DNA of 64,000 bases from JAALLB01 sp017643495 (GCA_965216105.1 OZ244147.1:496001-560000), one strand, 5' to 3'; shown: positions 9,051-23,444, counted from the stretch's first letter. The notes: generated from the letters alone by a model not told the origin. Made by a program: numbers and translations.

Positions 9051-9900
9051 GAAACCAAGTTTTGACAGCTTGCTGAACGGATCTCGCCGCAGGCTCAAGG
9101 CTGCCGGTCTTGATTCTGCTGATCTGGATGCAAGATTGTTGTTGCAAGATGCAGCCGGAATTTCGCATGCATCCCTGATTTCGATGACGCGTGAGTGTCC
9201 GGACGGGCAGGTCGTCGAAAAGTTTGCAAACCGTATCGAAAGGCGTCTTGGCGGTGAACCTGTTCACAGAATTCTTGGCAGTCGTGAATTTTACGGACGG
9301 GAATTCCGGCTGTCTGCGGAGACCCTGGTGCCAAGACCGGACACTGAAATTCTTGTCAGTGCTGCTGTTGAAGCCTGCAGAAGAAAAGGAGAAACCGGGA
9401 AGATCCTTGATATCGGTACCGGATCCGGTTGCATTGCGGTGACTCTGGCAGCCGAATTGCCTGGATGGGATGTCACCGCAACTGATATTTCGGTTGATGC
9501 ATTGCTAACAGCAGCAGAAAATGCTGCCTCCCATCATGTTTCCGACCGGGTCGAGTTCGCCCATTCCGACATGTTTGGGAATCTTGCCGGCACTTATGAT
9601 GCAATTGTCTCCAACCCTCCCTATATATGCAGCAAGGACATATCAGGCCTTTCCCGTGAAGTGCGGGAACATGATCCGATAACTGCTCTTGATGGCGGGG
9701 AGGACGGCCTTGATTTTTACCGGGTGATTCTCGAAAAATATATCGACTTTTTGAATTCTCCTGGTTTGCTGTTTCTTGAAGTGGGGCATGACCAAGCTGC
9801 TGAAGTGACAAGGCTCGCAGCTGAGGCTGGCCTTTCCGAACTTCAAACCGTTCAGGATTACGCCGGTTTTCAAAGGGTTGTAATTGGCAAGCGCGGCTGA
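9040..9900 (+). CDS. prmC: Release factor glutamine N5-methyltransferase
   Basis: The protein (286 residues from the ATG at 9040; an in-frame TTG lies two codons upstream) methylates the glutamine of the GGQ motif of RF1 and RF2. It has an N-terminal helical domain, the SAM loop LDIGTGSGCIAV near residues 123-134, and the catalytic NPPY motif at about 192-195, which binds the target glutamine. The segment ETLVPRPDTEILV matches PrmC/HemK well. It overlaps prfA and is followed by about 300 bases without a clear gene. Confidence 0.96.
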   Translation: MKNEKPSFDSLLNGSRRRLKAAGLDSADLDARLLLQDAAGISHASLISMTRECPDGQVVEKFANRIERRLGGEPVHRILGSREFYGREFRLSAETLVPRPDTEILVSAAVEACRRKGETGKILDIGTGSGCIAVTLAAELPGWDVTATDISVDALLTAAENAASHHVSDRVEFAHSDMFGNLAGTYDAIVSNPPYICSKDISGLSREVREHDPITALDGGEDGLDFYRVILEKYIDFLNSPGLLFLEVGHDQAAEVTRLAAEAGLSELQTVQDYAGFQRVVIGKRG

Positions 9901-10201
9901 ATACGTGTAGCCGGTGCATTAACAAGGTAATGATGTTGCAAAAATACCCGGGAAAACCAGAAATTTGGACTTTGTCTGGCAAAAAAGCTTGGCAACCCGC
10001 CTCTCAAAGGCTATGCCTTGGATACGAACCGCACGCGATTGCAGGTTTGTACTTCCGTCATCACATGAACATGGCTGTCAGGGGCACGACGGATTTATGG
10101 CAGGTTAGCGCCTGTCAGGTTTCCATAAAGCATTCCGCTTCAATAATGGCGTGATTATTAAGAACCAGCCTAGTTTTATTTCGTAAATCGTCAGGTAGTC
10201 G
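9901..10201 (+). other. Intergenic region prmC to DUF4167 gene
   Basis: These 301 bases hold no convincing gene. A 74-codon open frame at 9930-10154 shows no family resemblance and no good ribosome binding site. The region ends in an AT-rich stretch (about 10150-10190) that could hold the promoter of the DUF4167 gene, but no strong pair of -35 and -10 boxes stands out. Confidence 0.5.
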
Positions 10202-10888
10202 ATGAGACAACAACATCAAAAATCCAGATCACGTGGCCGGGGGCGCAAGCCGCAAAACCCAATGAGCCGCAACTATGAGAGTAACGGACCGGACGTAAAA
10301 ATCCGTGGCAATGCTGCCCATATTGCAGAGAAATATTCTACTCTTGCACGGGATGCGCTTTCAAATGGCGACCGGGTAATTGCTGAAAATTATCTGCAGC
10401 ATGCCGAGCATTACAACCGGATCGTGGCGGCTGCACAAGCCCAGCAGGCCCAGCAGCGCAACGAGCGCCAGGAACAGGATTCCGACAACCAGTCAGACAA
10501 CCAGAATGACGATAACCAGGCCAAGGGTCGGGATGACCAGGCTTCTGAGAATCAGGCTGATGCCAAAGAGGCCGGCAACAAGCCAAATGGCAAAGGCAAT
10601 GGCAAGGCCAACGGTTCACGTTCCCGCCATCCTGACAAGGGATCAGATGAAGCTGATGACAATGGCCGGCAGGATGCTTCATCTTCTTCGGAAGAACAGT
10701 CTGATGAGCAGGCTCCGCGCAAGACCACACGTGGCCGCCGCCCCAGAAAGGTTTCGGAAGCGAAAAACGGAAAACCATCCGACACGGATGATGACAAGGG
10801 CAAGGAACTGGCTGTTGAGGCAATTTCCGATGATGCTGCCAAACTTCCGGAAAGTATTACGGGCGGGATGATCAGCGAAGACAGCTGA
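10202..10888 (+). CDS. DUF4167 domain-containing protein, RNA-binding-like basic N-terminus
   Basis: The 228-residue protein starts with a strongly basic stretch (RQQHQKSRSRGRGRKPQNP) and a conserved 75-residue core, SNGPDVKIRGNAAHIAEKYSTLARDALSNGDRVIAENYLQHAEHY. This is the DUF4167 domain, found almost only in alphaproteobacteria. After about residue 85 it is low complexity, rich in Asp, Asn, Gln, Glu and Lys, and surely disordered. The basic N-terminus suggests nucleic-acid binding, but the function is not known. It commonly lies next to prfA-prmC and clpB, as here. Confidence 0.88.
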   Translation: MRQQHQKSRSRGRGRKPQNPMSRNYESNGPDVKIRGNAAHIAEKYSTLARDALSNGDRVIAENYLQHAEHYNRIVAAAQAQQAQQRNERQEQDSDNQSDNQNDDNQAKGRDDQASENQADAKEAGNKPNGKGNGKANGSRSRHPDKGSDEADDNGRQDASSSSEEQSDEQAPRKTTRGRRPRKVSEAKNGKPSDTDDDKGKELAVEAISDDAAKLPESITGGMISEDS

Positions 10889-11050
10889 TTGGAACCGGCG
10901 GGCAAAATCTTGCCCGCATGATACGGCTACTCTTTAAACGTGGCCGTTATGTAACCATATCTCTGGTCAAACGGGTTTGCTGCCAGTCAGGAACCCAGTC
11001 TGCACACGGTTGCATATGCCGTTCGGGTATGCACCGCAAAGGAGATGGTT

Positions 11051-13681
11051 ATGAATATCGAAAAATATACCGACAGGATGAAAGGTTTCATCCAATCGGC
11101 ACAGACTTCTGCGCTGACAAGCGGGCATCAGCAATTTTTGCCCGAACACCTTCTCAAGGTCCTGATGGACGATGATGAAGGTCTTTGCTCGGGCCTTATT
11201 GAGAAGGCGGGTGGAGATCCGAAAACTGTACGGGCCTCTGTAGAGAAGACACTTTCCTCCCAGCCAAGTGTCAGTGGCGGGAATGGCAACCTTTATCTTT
11301 CAGGTGACATAGCGAAACTGTTCGACCAGGCTGAAAAGGCTGCCAAAAAGGCAGGTGACAGCTTCGTCTCGGTTGAGCGCATGTTGCTGGCGATGACACT
11401 CGACAGCGCGTCACCAACAGCCAAACACCTCAAGAAAGCAGGCATTGAGCCCAAGGCGCTCAACCGTGCCATCGAGGAAATCCGAAAGGGCCGTACGGCT
11501 GACAGTGCAAGTGCCGAATCAGCATATGATGCATTGAAAAAGTATGCACGTGACCTGACAGCAGATGCCCGTGAAGGACGTCTTGATCCGGTCATTGGGC
11601 GCGACGAGGAAATCCGCAGATCCATTCAGGTTCTTTCAAGGCGCACGAAAAACAATCCGGTTTTGATCGGGGAGCCGGGAGTTGGCAAAACGGCGATTGC
11701 TGAAGGCCTTGCCCTGCGTATCATCAATGGTGATGTGCCGGAATCCCTCAAAGACAAGCAATTGCTTGCTCTCGACATGGGTGCCCTGATTGCCGGTGCC
11801 AAATATCGTGGTGAGTTCGAGGAGCGGTTGAAGTCGGTACTGTCCGAGGTTCAGGCTGCTGCGGGGAACATTGTTCTCTTCATTGACGAGATGCATACGC
11901 TTGTCGGCGCGGGAAAAAGCGATGGGGCGATGGATGCCTCCAACCTTTTGAAGCCTGCACTTGCCCGTGGCGAGTTGCACTGTGTGGGTGCGACCACGCT
12001 TGAGGAATATCGCAAGCATGTTGAAAAGGATGCAGCGCTTGCCAGACGTTTCCAGCCTGTATTTGTCAGTGAGCCCGACGTTGCTGATACGGTATCCATC
12101 CTGCGTGGTATCAAGGAGAAATACGAAGTTCACCACGGCATTCGTATCAGTGACAATGCGCTGGTTGCTGCGGCCAACCTTTCCAACCGGTACATCACGG
12201 ACCGGTTTTTGCCGGATAAGGCGATCGACCTGATGGACGAGGCTGCCTCACGCCTGCGGATGCAGGTTGATTCGAAGCCCGAAGAACTTGACGAGATCGA
12301 CCGACGGATCATCCAGCTCAAGATCGAGCGCGAAGCACTGGGGCAGGAAACCGACAAGGGCTCCCAGGAGCGTCTCAAGACACTTGAGGCCGAGCTTGGC
12401 GAGTTGCAGGAAAAGGCTGATGTGCTCACGACCCGCTGGGAACGCGAGAAAAGCAGACTTTCCGGCGCGCAAAATCTCAAGGAGCAGCTTGACCAGGCGA
12501 GAAACGAGCTTGAACAGGCGCAGCGTAATGGTGAACTGGCCAAGGCCGGTGAACTTGCCTATGGCAAGATTCCGGAGCTTGAGCGCCAGATCGCAAGCAT
12601 TGAAACCGAAGACGGTGAAGATGATGCGACCATGGTCGAAGAAACCGTTACCGCAAACCACATAGCCCAGGTCATTTCACGCTGGACCGGTGTCCCTGTT
12701 GAAAAGATGCTGGAAGGCGAACGTGACAAGCTGTTGCGGATGGAAGATGAACTGACCAGACATGTCGTCGGACAAGCGGCTGCTGTAAATGCGGTTTCAA
12801 AAGCGGTTCGCAGGGCACGTGCAGGTTTGCAGGATCCGTCACGGCCAATCGGTTCGTTCATGTTCCTGGGCCCTACCGGTGTTGGTAAAACCGAGCTGAC
12901 AAAAGCCCTGGCCGATTTTCTTTTCGATGATTCGTCAGCGATGATACGTCTCGACATGTCGGAATACATGGAGAAGCATTCTGTCGCCCGGCTTATCGGA
13001 GCGCCTCCCGGATATGTCGGATACGACGAAGGGGGAGCGCTGACAGAAAGCGTGAGGCGCCGACCCTATCAGGTTGTGCTGTTTGACGAGATCGAGAAAG
13101 CCCATCCGGACGTGTTCAACGTGTTGTTGCAGGTTCTGGATGACGGTCGGTTGACGGATGGACAGGGACGAACAGTCGATTTTTCAAACACCATGATCAT
13201 CATGACATCCAACATGGGAGCGGAATATCTTGTCAGCCTTGCTGACGGGGAAAGCGCGTCTTCTGTTCGCGATCAGGTGATGGAAGTTGTCCGGGCCTCA
13301 TTCAGGCCGGAGTTCCTGAACCGACTTGATGAAATCATTCTGTTCGAACGCCTGAAAAGAGGCGACATGGCTGCGATTGTGGAAATACAGCTGCGCCACC
13401 TCCGCAAACTCCTTGTGGACCGGAGAATCAGCCTTGATCTCAAGGATGATGCAATCGAATGGCTTGCCGAGCGGGGCTATGATCCGGCCTATGGTGCAAG
13501 ACCGCTGAAAAGGGTTATCCAGTCTGAGCTGCAAGACCAGTTGGCGGAGAAAATCCTTGCTGGTGAAATAACGGATGGAATGCGCGTGACCGTGACAACC
13601 TCGGCTGACCGTCTGCATCTCACGGGTATATTGCCTGAACCGGGCGATGTTTCAGCCGATGATGAAAGGCATGCAGCTTGA
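11051..13681 (+). CDS. clpB: ATP-dependent chaperone ClpB
   Basis: A full-length disaggregase of 876 residues: N-terminal Clp domain, first AAA+ module (Walker A GEPGVGKT near residue 208), the long ClpB coiled-coil middle domain (about 400-530), and second AAA+ module (GPTGVGKT near 610), ending with the D2-small domain. It rescues aggregated proteins with DnaK. Two in-frame ATGs exist. The second, at 11051, is chosen because GGAG at 11041-11044 lies six bases ahead of it but directly abuts the first. No sigma-32-type promoter was convincingly seen. Confidence 0.96.
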   Translation: MNIEKYTDRMKGFIQSAQTSALTSGHQQFLPEHLLKVLMDDDEGLCSGLIEKAGGDPKTVRASVEKTLSSQPSVSGGNGNLYLSGDIAKLFDQAEKAAKKAGDSFVSVERMLLAMTLDSASPTAKHLKKAGIEPKALNRAIEEIRKGRTADSASAESAYDALKKYARDLTADAREGRLDPVIGRDEEIRRSIQVLSRRTKNNPVLIGEPGVGKTAIAEGLALRIINGDVPESLKDKQLLALDMGALIAGAKYRGEFEERLKSVLSEVQAAAGNIVLFIDEMHTLVGAGKSDGAMDASNLLKPALARGELHCVGATTLEEYRKHVEKDAALARRFQPVFVSEPDVADTVSILRGIKEKYEVHHGIRISDNALVAAANLSNRYITDRFLPDKAIDLMDEAASRLRMQVDSKPEELDEIDRRIIQLKIEREALGQETDKGSQERLKTLEAELGELQEKADVLTTRWEREKSRLSGAQNLKEQLDQARNELEQAQRNGELAKAGELAYGKIPELERQIASIETEDGEDDATMVEETVTANHIAQVISRWTGVPVEKMLEGERDKLLRMEDELTRHVVGQAAAVNAVSKAVRRARAGLQDPSRPIGSFMFLGPTGVGKTELTKALADFLFDDSSAMIRLDMSEYMEKHSVARLIGAPPGYVGYDEGGALTESVRRRPYQVVLFDEIEKAHPDVFNVLLQVLDDGRLTDGQGRTVDFSNTMIIMTSNMGAEYLVSLADGESASSVRDQVMEVVRASFRPEFLNRLDEIILFERLKRGDMAAIVEIQLRHLRKLLVDRRISLDLKDDAIEWLAERGYDPAYGARPLKRVIQSELQDQLAEKILAGEITDGMRVTVTTSADRLHLTGILPEPGDVSADDERHAA

Positions 13682-14046
13682 TTAGTTATGACAACCTGGA
13701 TGCATATTGCTCCACCCTGCCTGCTACACACATGGTGGTACAGTGGGGTGGGGCACATGTGTGGAAGGTTGGCGACAAGGTGTTTGCCATTGGTGGCTGG
13801 TCTGATGGTGACCAGCCTTATGTCACGTTCAAGGTGTCTCCGGCGAGTTATGAAATCATGAAAGAACAACCGGGCTTGCGGCCTGCACCTTATCTTGCCT
13901 CACGCGGAATGAAGTGGATACAGGCTTGCAGTGATGAAAGTTTGTCGGTCGAGGGTCTCAAGCTCTATATCCGCGAATCCCATCGCCTTGTTGCGCTCAA
14001 CCTGACAAAAAAGAAAAGGGTCGAGTTGGGCCTTGACCCGGAATGA
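13678..14046 (+). CDS. MmcQ/YjbR family DNA-binding-like protein
   Basis: A 122-residue protein of the MmcQ/YjbR (CyaY-like fold) family: WGGAHVWKVGDKVFAIGGW and YVTFKVSPASYEIMKEQPGLRPAPYL are typical. Members are often called DNA-binding on structural grounds, but the function is unproven. The start is a TTG whose last two bases belong to the clpB stop codon (TTGA), so it is probably translated by coupling to clpB. Confidence 0.85.
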   Translation: MISYDNLDAYCSTLPATHMVVQWGGAHVWKVGDKVFAIGGWSDGDQPYVTFKVSPASYEIMKEQPGLRPAPYLASRGMKWIQACSDESLSVEGLKLYIRESHRLVALNLTKKKRVELGLDPE

Positions 14047-14078
14047 CCACCATTCCGGCAGCAAAAAATGGGTGCTGA

Positions 14079-16016
14079 CTAGTTCAGTGCGGCGGTCAGT
14101 TGCTTGTCTTCACCATGGACAAGGGCATCAATCCGGTCCCGTTCTGCTTCAAAGCGTGCAAGTTCCGCGTCTTTCAACACCTTGCCTTTTGGCAATTTGA
14201 TTCGCATCGGATCAACCCGGTTGCCGTTGACCTTGACTTCGTAATGTAGATGCGGCCCGGTCGAGTAGCCGGTCGACCCGACATAGCCGATGATCTGACC
14301 CTGTCGAACGCGTACACCCGGCTTGATTCCCTTGGCGAAGCGGTACTGGTGGCTGTAGGACGTTTCATATCCGTTTGCATGGCGGATACTGGTGAAACGT
14401 CCGTTGCCACCGCGCCAGCCGGCTTTTTCAACAACACCATTGCCGGCTGCAACAATTGGCGTGCCGCGCGGGGCGGCCCAGTCAACGCCGCCGTGCAGTT
14501 TGTATACACGGGATATGGGATGTCTTCTCATGCCAAAGGCTGATCGAAAACGCCCGTTGGGCACCGGTTGACGCAGCAAAAACTTTTTCGCGGATTTGCC
14601 CGTTTCGTCATAATAATCAACATAACCGGTTTCTTCATCCTGAAAGCGATAATACCGGCGTTCTGTTTTCCCGGACTTGAGGCCGGCATAGAGGATTTCC
14701 GAGCCTTCACCCGGCTCACTCTGTCCGTCTTCAAGTGACAGGAAAACTTCCAGTTCATCATCCGCGCCGACACGACTTTTGAAGTCTACATCGAAGGCGA
14801 AAATTCTTATCAGGGAGCCGGCCAGTTCCACGGGTAATCCTTGCGAGAGTGCTGCCCGGTAAATGCCGTCATATATAGAGGGCAGGTTTTGTTTCGGAAT
14901 TTTTGGTGGCGCCTCTGCTGCATCGATAAGTTCATCAGGGCTTTCCGGTTGTACTGCATACACAAAACGGTCATCGTCGGTACGCGCCACGCTCACCAGG
15001 TGGGATGTCCCGCGGTAAATGCTGATTTTGGCGAGGGATTTGGACTTCTGCCCTATTGAATCAGTCGAATATCTGAACCACGCCTGCAAGGTGTCACCCT
15101 CGCGCAATTCCGAAGTTCCCAGATCACTTGCCAGAACCTGCTCAGCCAGACTTGTATCTGCTTCACCAAGGCCCGCATTTTTGAGAATGTCGGAAATCTG
15201 CGATTCGCTGGTCACTTCGATCAGTTGCTCGTCGTAATACGGCCCCTGATAATCCTTGTTGCGGGTTTTCTGAAGGATGGAAACATTCTCGGCTGTGATT
15301 GTTACATCCGAATTGGAGATAATGAGCTGATTTTCGCCCGAAAAGCGCTCTGTATCGAAATAGGCAATTGCAGAAACGAGCGTTGTGTTGTCGCCTAGGG
15401 CAACAGCTGCTTGCCTGACCTGGGCCAGGATGTCTGCCGACCTCTGTCTTGGTTCAATTGCATCTTCAAGCTCATCAAAGGGAAACGGCACTACATTCAG
15501 CGCCACTTCGCTTTCAACTTCTGCGCCATAGAGAAATCCGTTGGACTTTGCAATTTCCTGCTGGCTGTCATTGCCGGAAAAAACGGCCAGGGCATTAAAG
15601 GCAGGATATTCCTCTGAAGCTGCAGACGCGATGGCCATTGAAGCTGTCAGTTTCATGAACGGTTTGGCTTTGACAATTTCGAGATCCCCGTCGCGCGAAA
15701 TCGTGGAAGCCATAATGATGTTTGACTGCTCCTTGCCGATCTTGGCGAACAGGCCGGGATGATTGCTGCGAACAGTCTGCCGGATACCCGCTGCCTGGTT
15801 CGGGGCTCTTTCATAGGCCTGGGCGGGTAATGTTAGCTTTTCGCGCCCCTCCAGTGCAGCAAAGAGGGCTCCCCCCATAAGGAGAGAGGACGTGACACCA
15901 ACCAAAACACAGCTTGCGAGCCAGCGTTTGCTTACTTCGCGCCTTTCCGGCCTGCGATTGTGCGGGCCCAGTCTGAGGGGGGAAAGTTCACCAAGAAACT
16001 GTGCTTCAGTATTCAT
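14079..16016 (-). CDS. M23 family metallopeptidase (LytM-type) with membrane anchor
   Basis: A 645-residue envelope protein. After a cytoplasmic basic segment there is one membrane span (about residues 33-55). A long periplasmic region follows, with an OapA/LysM-like section, and the C-terminal M23 peptidase domain has zinc ligands in HGGVDWA and HLHYEV. The other conserved loop reads SIRHANGYETSYSHQYRFAKGIKPG. Such proteins cleave peptidoglycan cross-bridges or activate amidases during growth and division. It is the last housekeeping gene before the rRNA operon and is transcribed away from it. Confidence 0.88.
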   Translation of the reverse strand: MNTEAQFLGELSPLRLGPHNRRPERREVSKRWLASCVLVGVTSSLLMGGALFAALEGREKLTLPAQAYERAPNQAAGIRQTVRSNHPGLFAKIGKEQSNIIMASTISRDGDLEIVKAKPFMKLTASMAIASAASEEYPAFNALAVFSGNDSQQEIAKSNGFLYGAEVESEVALNVVPFPFDELEDAIEPRQRSADILAQVRQAAVALGDNTTLVSAIAYFDTERFSGENQLIISNSDVTITAENVSILQKTRNKDYQGPYYDEQLIEVTSESQISDILKNAGLGEADTSLAEQVLASDLGTSELREGDTLQAWFRYSTDSIGQKSKSLAKISIYRGTSHLVSVARTDDDRFVYAVQPESPDELIDAAEAPPKIPKQNLPSIYDGIYRAALSQGLPVELAGSLIRIFAFDVDFKSRVGADDELEVFLSLEDGQSEPGEGSEILYAGLKSGKTERRYYRFQDEETGYVDYYDETGKSAKKFLLRQPVPNGRFRSAFGMRRHPISRVYKLHGGVDWAAPRGTPIVAAGNGVVEKAGWRGGNGRFTSIRHANGYETSYSHQYRFAKGIKPGVRVRQGQIIGYVGSTGYSTGPHLHYEVKVNGNRVDPMRIKLPKGKVLKDAELARFEAERDRIDALVHGEDKQLTAALN

Positions 16017-16269
16017 AAATCAAATAGCTGCCATTTGCCGGGAATCCCCGCAAGGAATGTTTGTTGATCCTGCTTTGCTTTCCAATATGGCAAATATGCG
16101 GTCCGAAAAGCAATCGGCCTGAAAAATATCGCACCTAGTCCAACAGGTCATTGTCAAATTCCATTGTACAAAACGGCTGGAATCAGGGCTTTTTTGACGG
16201 CGTAAAAAATGTGCTGTATACATGTTCGTGCGAGCTTTAAAAAAAGTTCGTTTTTTTTGAAAATCGTTG

Positions 16270-16299
16270 TTGACTTGGAAAGCGTGAGAGGGATATAAC
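16270..16299 (+). promoter_or_regulatory. rRNA operon promoter
   Basis: TTGACT at 16270-16275 and TATAAC at 16294-16299 are separated by 18 bases. They are preceded by A and T tracts and followed by the ribosomal leader. This is the strongest sigma-70-type promoter seen in the window. Confidence 0.75.
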
Positions 16300-16459
16300 C
16301 CCTTTCAACGAGGGCGGCGCGCCGCTGGCGACAGAATGCTTCGCCCTCAAGTTATCCTAAGAGACTGGCGCTACGGCGCATGTTTCAGTGGTTGATTGAT
16401 GTGACGCAAGAAGCGTCTTTCAGCCGGAGAAATGATTTTGCCTCCAAGGCATCGTTTCT

Positions 16460-16471
16460 GTTCTTTGACAA
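16460..16471 (+). promoter_or_regulatory. boxA-like antitermination element of the rRNA leader
   Basis: GTTCTTTGACAA resembles the rrn boxA element that recruits NusB-NusE to prevent Rho-dependent termination. It lies about 265 bases ahead of mature 16S rRNA, the expected place. Confidence 0.55.
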
Positions 16472-16734
16472 TTGAATATTATAAAGAAAGAGAAACGTGG
16501 TTGGCGATTACTCGCATAGTGTCTGACTGTAATCCTTTGCAGTCGTGACATTTAAAGAGACATCGGCGGACACGTTTTTCGAGAATGTTACTTAAATACC
16601 GATTTGGCTTCGGCCAGATCAGGTGTGTTAAAAAAATGTTCTCGTCAATTCGCTGGTCATACCCATGATCAGCAAATGCGTGACCAGTCATCGCAGTTTC
16701 GCGATGATTTAAAGCCGGACAAAATCTCATATCA

Positions 16735-18221
<1,487 letters not shown>

Positions 18222-18441
18222 AAGGAAGATTTTTCAGCAAGCCGGCATTAACGGCGTGCTCTTAAATCTCTTAAGAAAACAAGGATTGTCCAAGTCATGG
18301 ACTTTCCGACATACAAAAGCGGGTATCGCCACCTTCGTTTCTCTTTCTTCAGCGAATAACCTTGTGGCATTGCTGCAAGGCTGGTTTTGTTCGTGCTAAC
18401 CTTATCATTGGCCCGGCCAAGTGATTGGAATTCAGAGATTA

Positions 18442-18518
<77 letters not shown>

Positions 18519-18690
18519 GCTGCTTTTTGCTTCGCAAAAACGCAGTGCCAGCGACAGTTCATTCCGCGCAAGCGGAATTAACGAGAGCGGTTTCTGGCTC
18601 AGAACCGGGTGTTGATACATGTGCCTCTCGACGTGTTGCTTTCGCAAGCGTCTGCCGGCATTCGCATTTCGACGCTGTCGAAATTGCTTA

Positions 18691-18766
18691 GGGGCCATAG
18701 CTCAGTTGGGAGAGCGGTAGCTTTGCAAGCTTCAGGTCGTCGGTTCGATCCCGTCTGGCTCCACCA
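18691..18766 (+). tRNA. trnA: tRNA-Ala (UGC anticodon)
   Basis: A 76-base cloverleaf with acceptor GGGGCCA/TGGCTCC, anticodon loop TTTGCAA (TGC) and an encoded CCA end. The anticodon stem GTAGC/GCTTC and the T stem GTCGG/CCGTC each contain one U-U mismatch. The latter is common in alphaproteobacterial tRNA-Ala. Confidence 0.96.
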
Positions 18767-19079
18767 TTTCCGCTACAATTCGCTGTAGAAACAAAGGTTT
18801 GCAACCTGCTTTAAACTGTTGGTTGCTTGTTCGTATTTCATTGTAAAAAGAAGATCTATCCAGGCTTTGTTGCTTGTCACGTGTGGCAGGTACATTGCGC
18901 GCCAAGTGTTTTAGCCGAACATTGGCAACTGTTTCCGGACTAACCGCCGGAACTGGGTATTTCTCGTGAAAACTGGTCTTCCTGGCTGATTGTTTTTGTC
19001 GACTTTCAGTCAGGATAAATGATTTGTTGTCCGGTACCGGCCCCATCCTTAAGGGGGCTGGATAAATATCGGCAATGAG
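18767..19079 (+). other. tRNA-Ala to 23S internal transcribed spacer
   Basis: This 313-base transcribed spacer has no gene. It should contain the 5' half of the 23S processing stem near its right end. Confidence 0.7.
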
Positions 19080-21897
<2,818 letters not shown>

Positions 21898-21952
21898 TCA
21901 TTACCCATATTTATTACCCGAACAACAAAAGACCAGTTACATGCTATTCGCC

Positions 21953-22070
21953 GACCTGGTGGTTATTGCGAGGTGGCTGCACCCGATCCCATTCCGAACT
22001 CGGAAGTGAAACGCCTCAGCGCCGATGGTACTTTGTCTTAAGGCACGGGAGAGTAGGTCGCTGCCAGGTC
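21953..22070 (+). rRNA. rrf: 5S ribosomal RNA
   Basis: ACCTGGTGGTTATTGCGAGG at the 5' end pairs with GCTGCCAGGT at the 3' end. The CCGATCCCATTCCGAACTCGG loop region is conserved. The size is about 118 bases. Confidence 0.95.
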
Positions 22071-22115
22071 TGCCAATAGCATGTATTTCACGAGATCTTC
22101 TTTTTTAATGTTTTT

Positions 22116-22153
22116 AGACCGCTTACCAAACTGGTTTTGGTCGGCGGTCTTTT
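22116..22153 (+). terminator. Terminator hairpin after 5S rRNA
   Basis: AGACCGC (22116-22122) pairs with GCGGTCT (22144-22150), with further pairing inside (CCAAA with TTTGG), followed by TTTT. It could end or attenuate transcription ahead of tRNA-fMet, which may have its own promoter. Confidence 0.65.
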
Positions 22154-22261
22154 CGTCTTGAGTTCGTTTTTTTTAGCGAAACTTAATGCCTCTCGTTACT
22201 TTTTCTGTCGAAAATGATAACTGGCGAGGCGCTTGGATTCAGGCCACGCCTGAATTGTTGA

Positions 22262-22339
<78 letters not shown>

Positions 22340-22368
22340 CACTATTTGCATAGACGATAACGAAACTG

Positions 22369-22392
22369 GCCTCCCTTCCGGGCGGTCTTTTT
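22369..22392 (+). terminator. Probable terminator after tRNA-fMet
   Basis: GCCTCCC (22369-22375) pairs with GGGCGGT (22380-22386) apart from one mismatch, followed by CTTTTTG. The stem is short, so this is a moderate call. Confidence 0.45.
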
Positions 22393-22495
22393 GCATTTGC
22401 AAATGAGACACGGGCGGCGCCCCGCAACTTTCTCCGCTTTCGTATTGTGATTTTCCTTTGCACCCGGACTAAAACAGTCGCCGTCCAACTTTGGA

Positions 22496-23080
22496 TCAGT
22501 GGGATGCCAAACGATAACGCAACAACAACAGACTGTCGTTCAACCCAATATTCTGGATCAGCTGAAACGTTTCCTTCATGTTATCCGGAAACAATTTGAG
22601 GCCACGACCAAGTATGACCGGGTAAACAATCAGCGAAAGCTCATCAATCAAACCGTTGCGCATGAGGTGGTGGCAGACCGACCCGCTGCCAAAAATCAGA
22701 ATGCTACCAGCAGTCTTTTGCTTCAGGTCGGTCACGGCATCAACGATGTTCGGATCAAGAAGTGTTGTGTTCTCCCAATCAGGGCTCTTGAGGTTGCGCG
22801 AAGCCAGATATTTGGGAAGCGCATTCATGCGTGCTGCATAATCGCCATCGACAGCTGGCCAAACTGCAGCAAAACCGTCATAGGTTTTTCGACCGAAGAT
22901 CAAGGCTTCAGCATCGCGGATTTCGTCTTCCTTGAACTTGTCTCCGAGCGGTCCCCGGCTAAACGCGCCGGTCCAGTCACCAAGGCCACTGTCTTCCATT
23001 CCCACAGGATCCTCGATAACGCCATCCAGTGACATGTATTGAGTTGCGATGATTTTTCCTTGCATTGGCTCTGTCTTCAT
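22496..23080 (-). CDS. RibD C-terminal/DHFR-like family reductase (copy 1)
   Basis: The 194-residue protein belongs to the dihydrofolate-reductase-like RibD C-terminal family. The N-terminus ATQYMSLDGVIEDP, the FGRKTYDGFAAVWPAV segment, the NADPH-binding IFGSGSVCHHLMRNGLIDEL and YPVILGRGLKLFPD are diagnostic. Substrates of these small stand-alone reductases are mostly unknown. The ATG at 23080 follows TAGGTG at good spacing; a GTG three codons upstream is less likely. A palindromic site (23175-23191) about 95 bases upstream is shared with other genes in the region. Confidence 0.88.
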   Translation of the reverse strand: MKTEPMQGKIIATQYMSLDGVIEDPVGMEDSGLGDWTGAFSRGPLGDKFKEDEIRDAEALIFGRKTYDGFAAVWPAVDGDYAARMNALPKYLASRNLKSPDWENTTLLDPNIVDAVTDLKQKTAGSILIFGSGSVCHHLMRNGLIDELSLIVYPVILGRGLKLFPDNMKETFQLIQNIGLNDSLLLLRYRLASH

Positions 23081-23444
23081 TGGTTTCACCTACCGCACCG
23101 TGACGGGGGCTTTCAGTCGCTGTCGCGATATGAATGTTCAAGTGCATTTGATCCGAGGAATTGTCCTTTCTGCAATTACTTGACGGGTAATCGGGAGGGT
23201 GACTCGTTGCTGTTTGGTTATAAGCTATGCAGCGTTAGCAGTATAATTGTATGCAGCACAGAGTAAGTGCCGGTTGCCGGCATGCCTGCGCAGTTGCCTG
23301 TAATCTTGTTCACCCCAGGATATTGGAGAGCTGGTGATTTCCAGTGGAATTACAAACTTGGTGCGAAAGTCGAACCTGTTGTACTAAATCCAGCGAATCT
23401 TGGTTTGTTTGGTATGTCGTAGCCAGCAGATGATGAAACCGACC
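23081..23444. other. Intergenic region between RibD-C copy 1 and HxlR gene
   Basis: These 364 bases contain the palindromic site at 23175-23191 and otherwise no gene. The right half (about 23250-23440) is the 3' flank of the HxlR gene. It contains no clear terminator or reading frame of note. Confidence 0.5.
23175..23191. promoter_or_regulatory. Shared palindromic operator, site 1
   Basis: ATTACTTGACGGGTAAT, an inverted repeat ATTAC-N7-GTAAT, lies about 95 bases upstream of the first RibD-C-like gene. Three close copies occur at 26344, 30420 and 30641. Confidence 0.5.

Larger units (their letters stand above)
16017..16734 (+). other. rRNA operon upstream and leader region
   Basis: These 718 bases hold the 5' region of the M23 peptidase gene (left) and the rRNA promoter, leader and boxA (right). 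No protein gene is supported. A-T tracts at about 16235-16265 look like an UP element ahead of the promoter. Confidence 0.7.

Noticed and set aside
9930..10154. A 74-codon open frame after prmC
   Set aside because: No ribosome binding site of note and no recognisable domain.
18691..18766. U-U mismatches in the tRNA-Ala stems as a sign of a pseudo-tRNA
   Set aside because: The T-stem mismatch is common in alphaproteobacterial tRNA-Ala and all other features are intact, so the gene is treated as functional.
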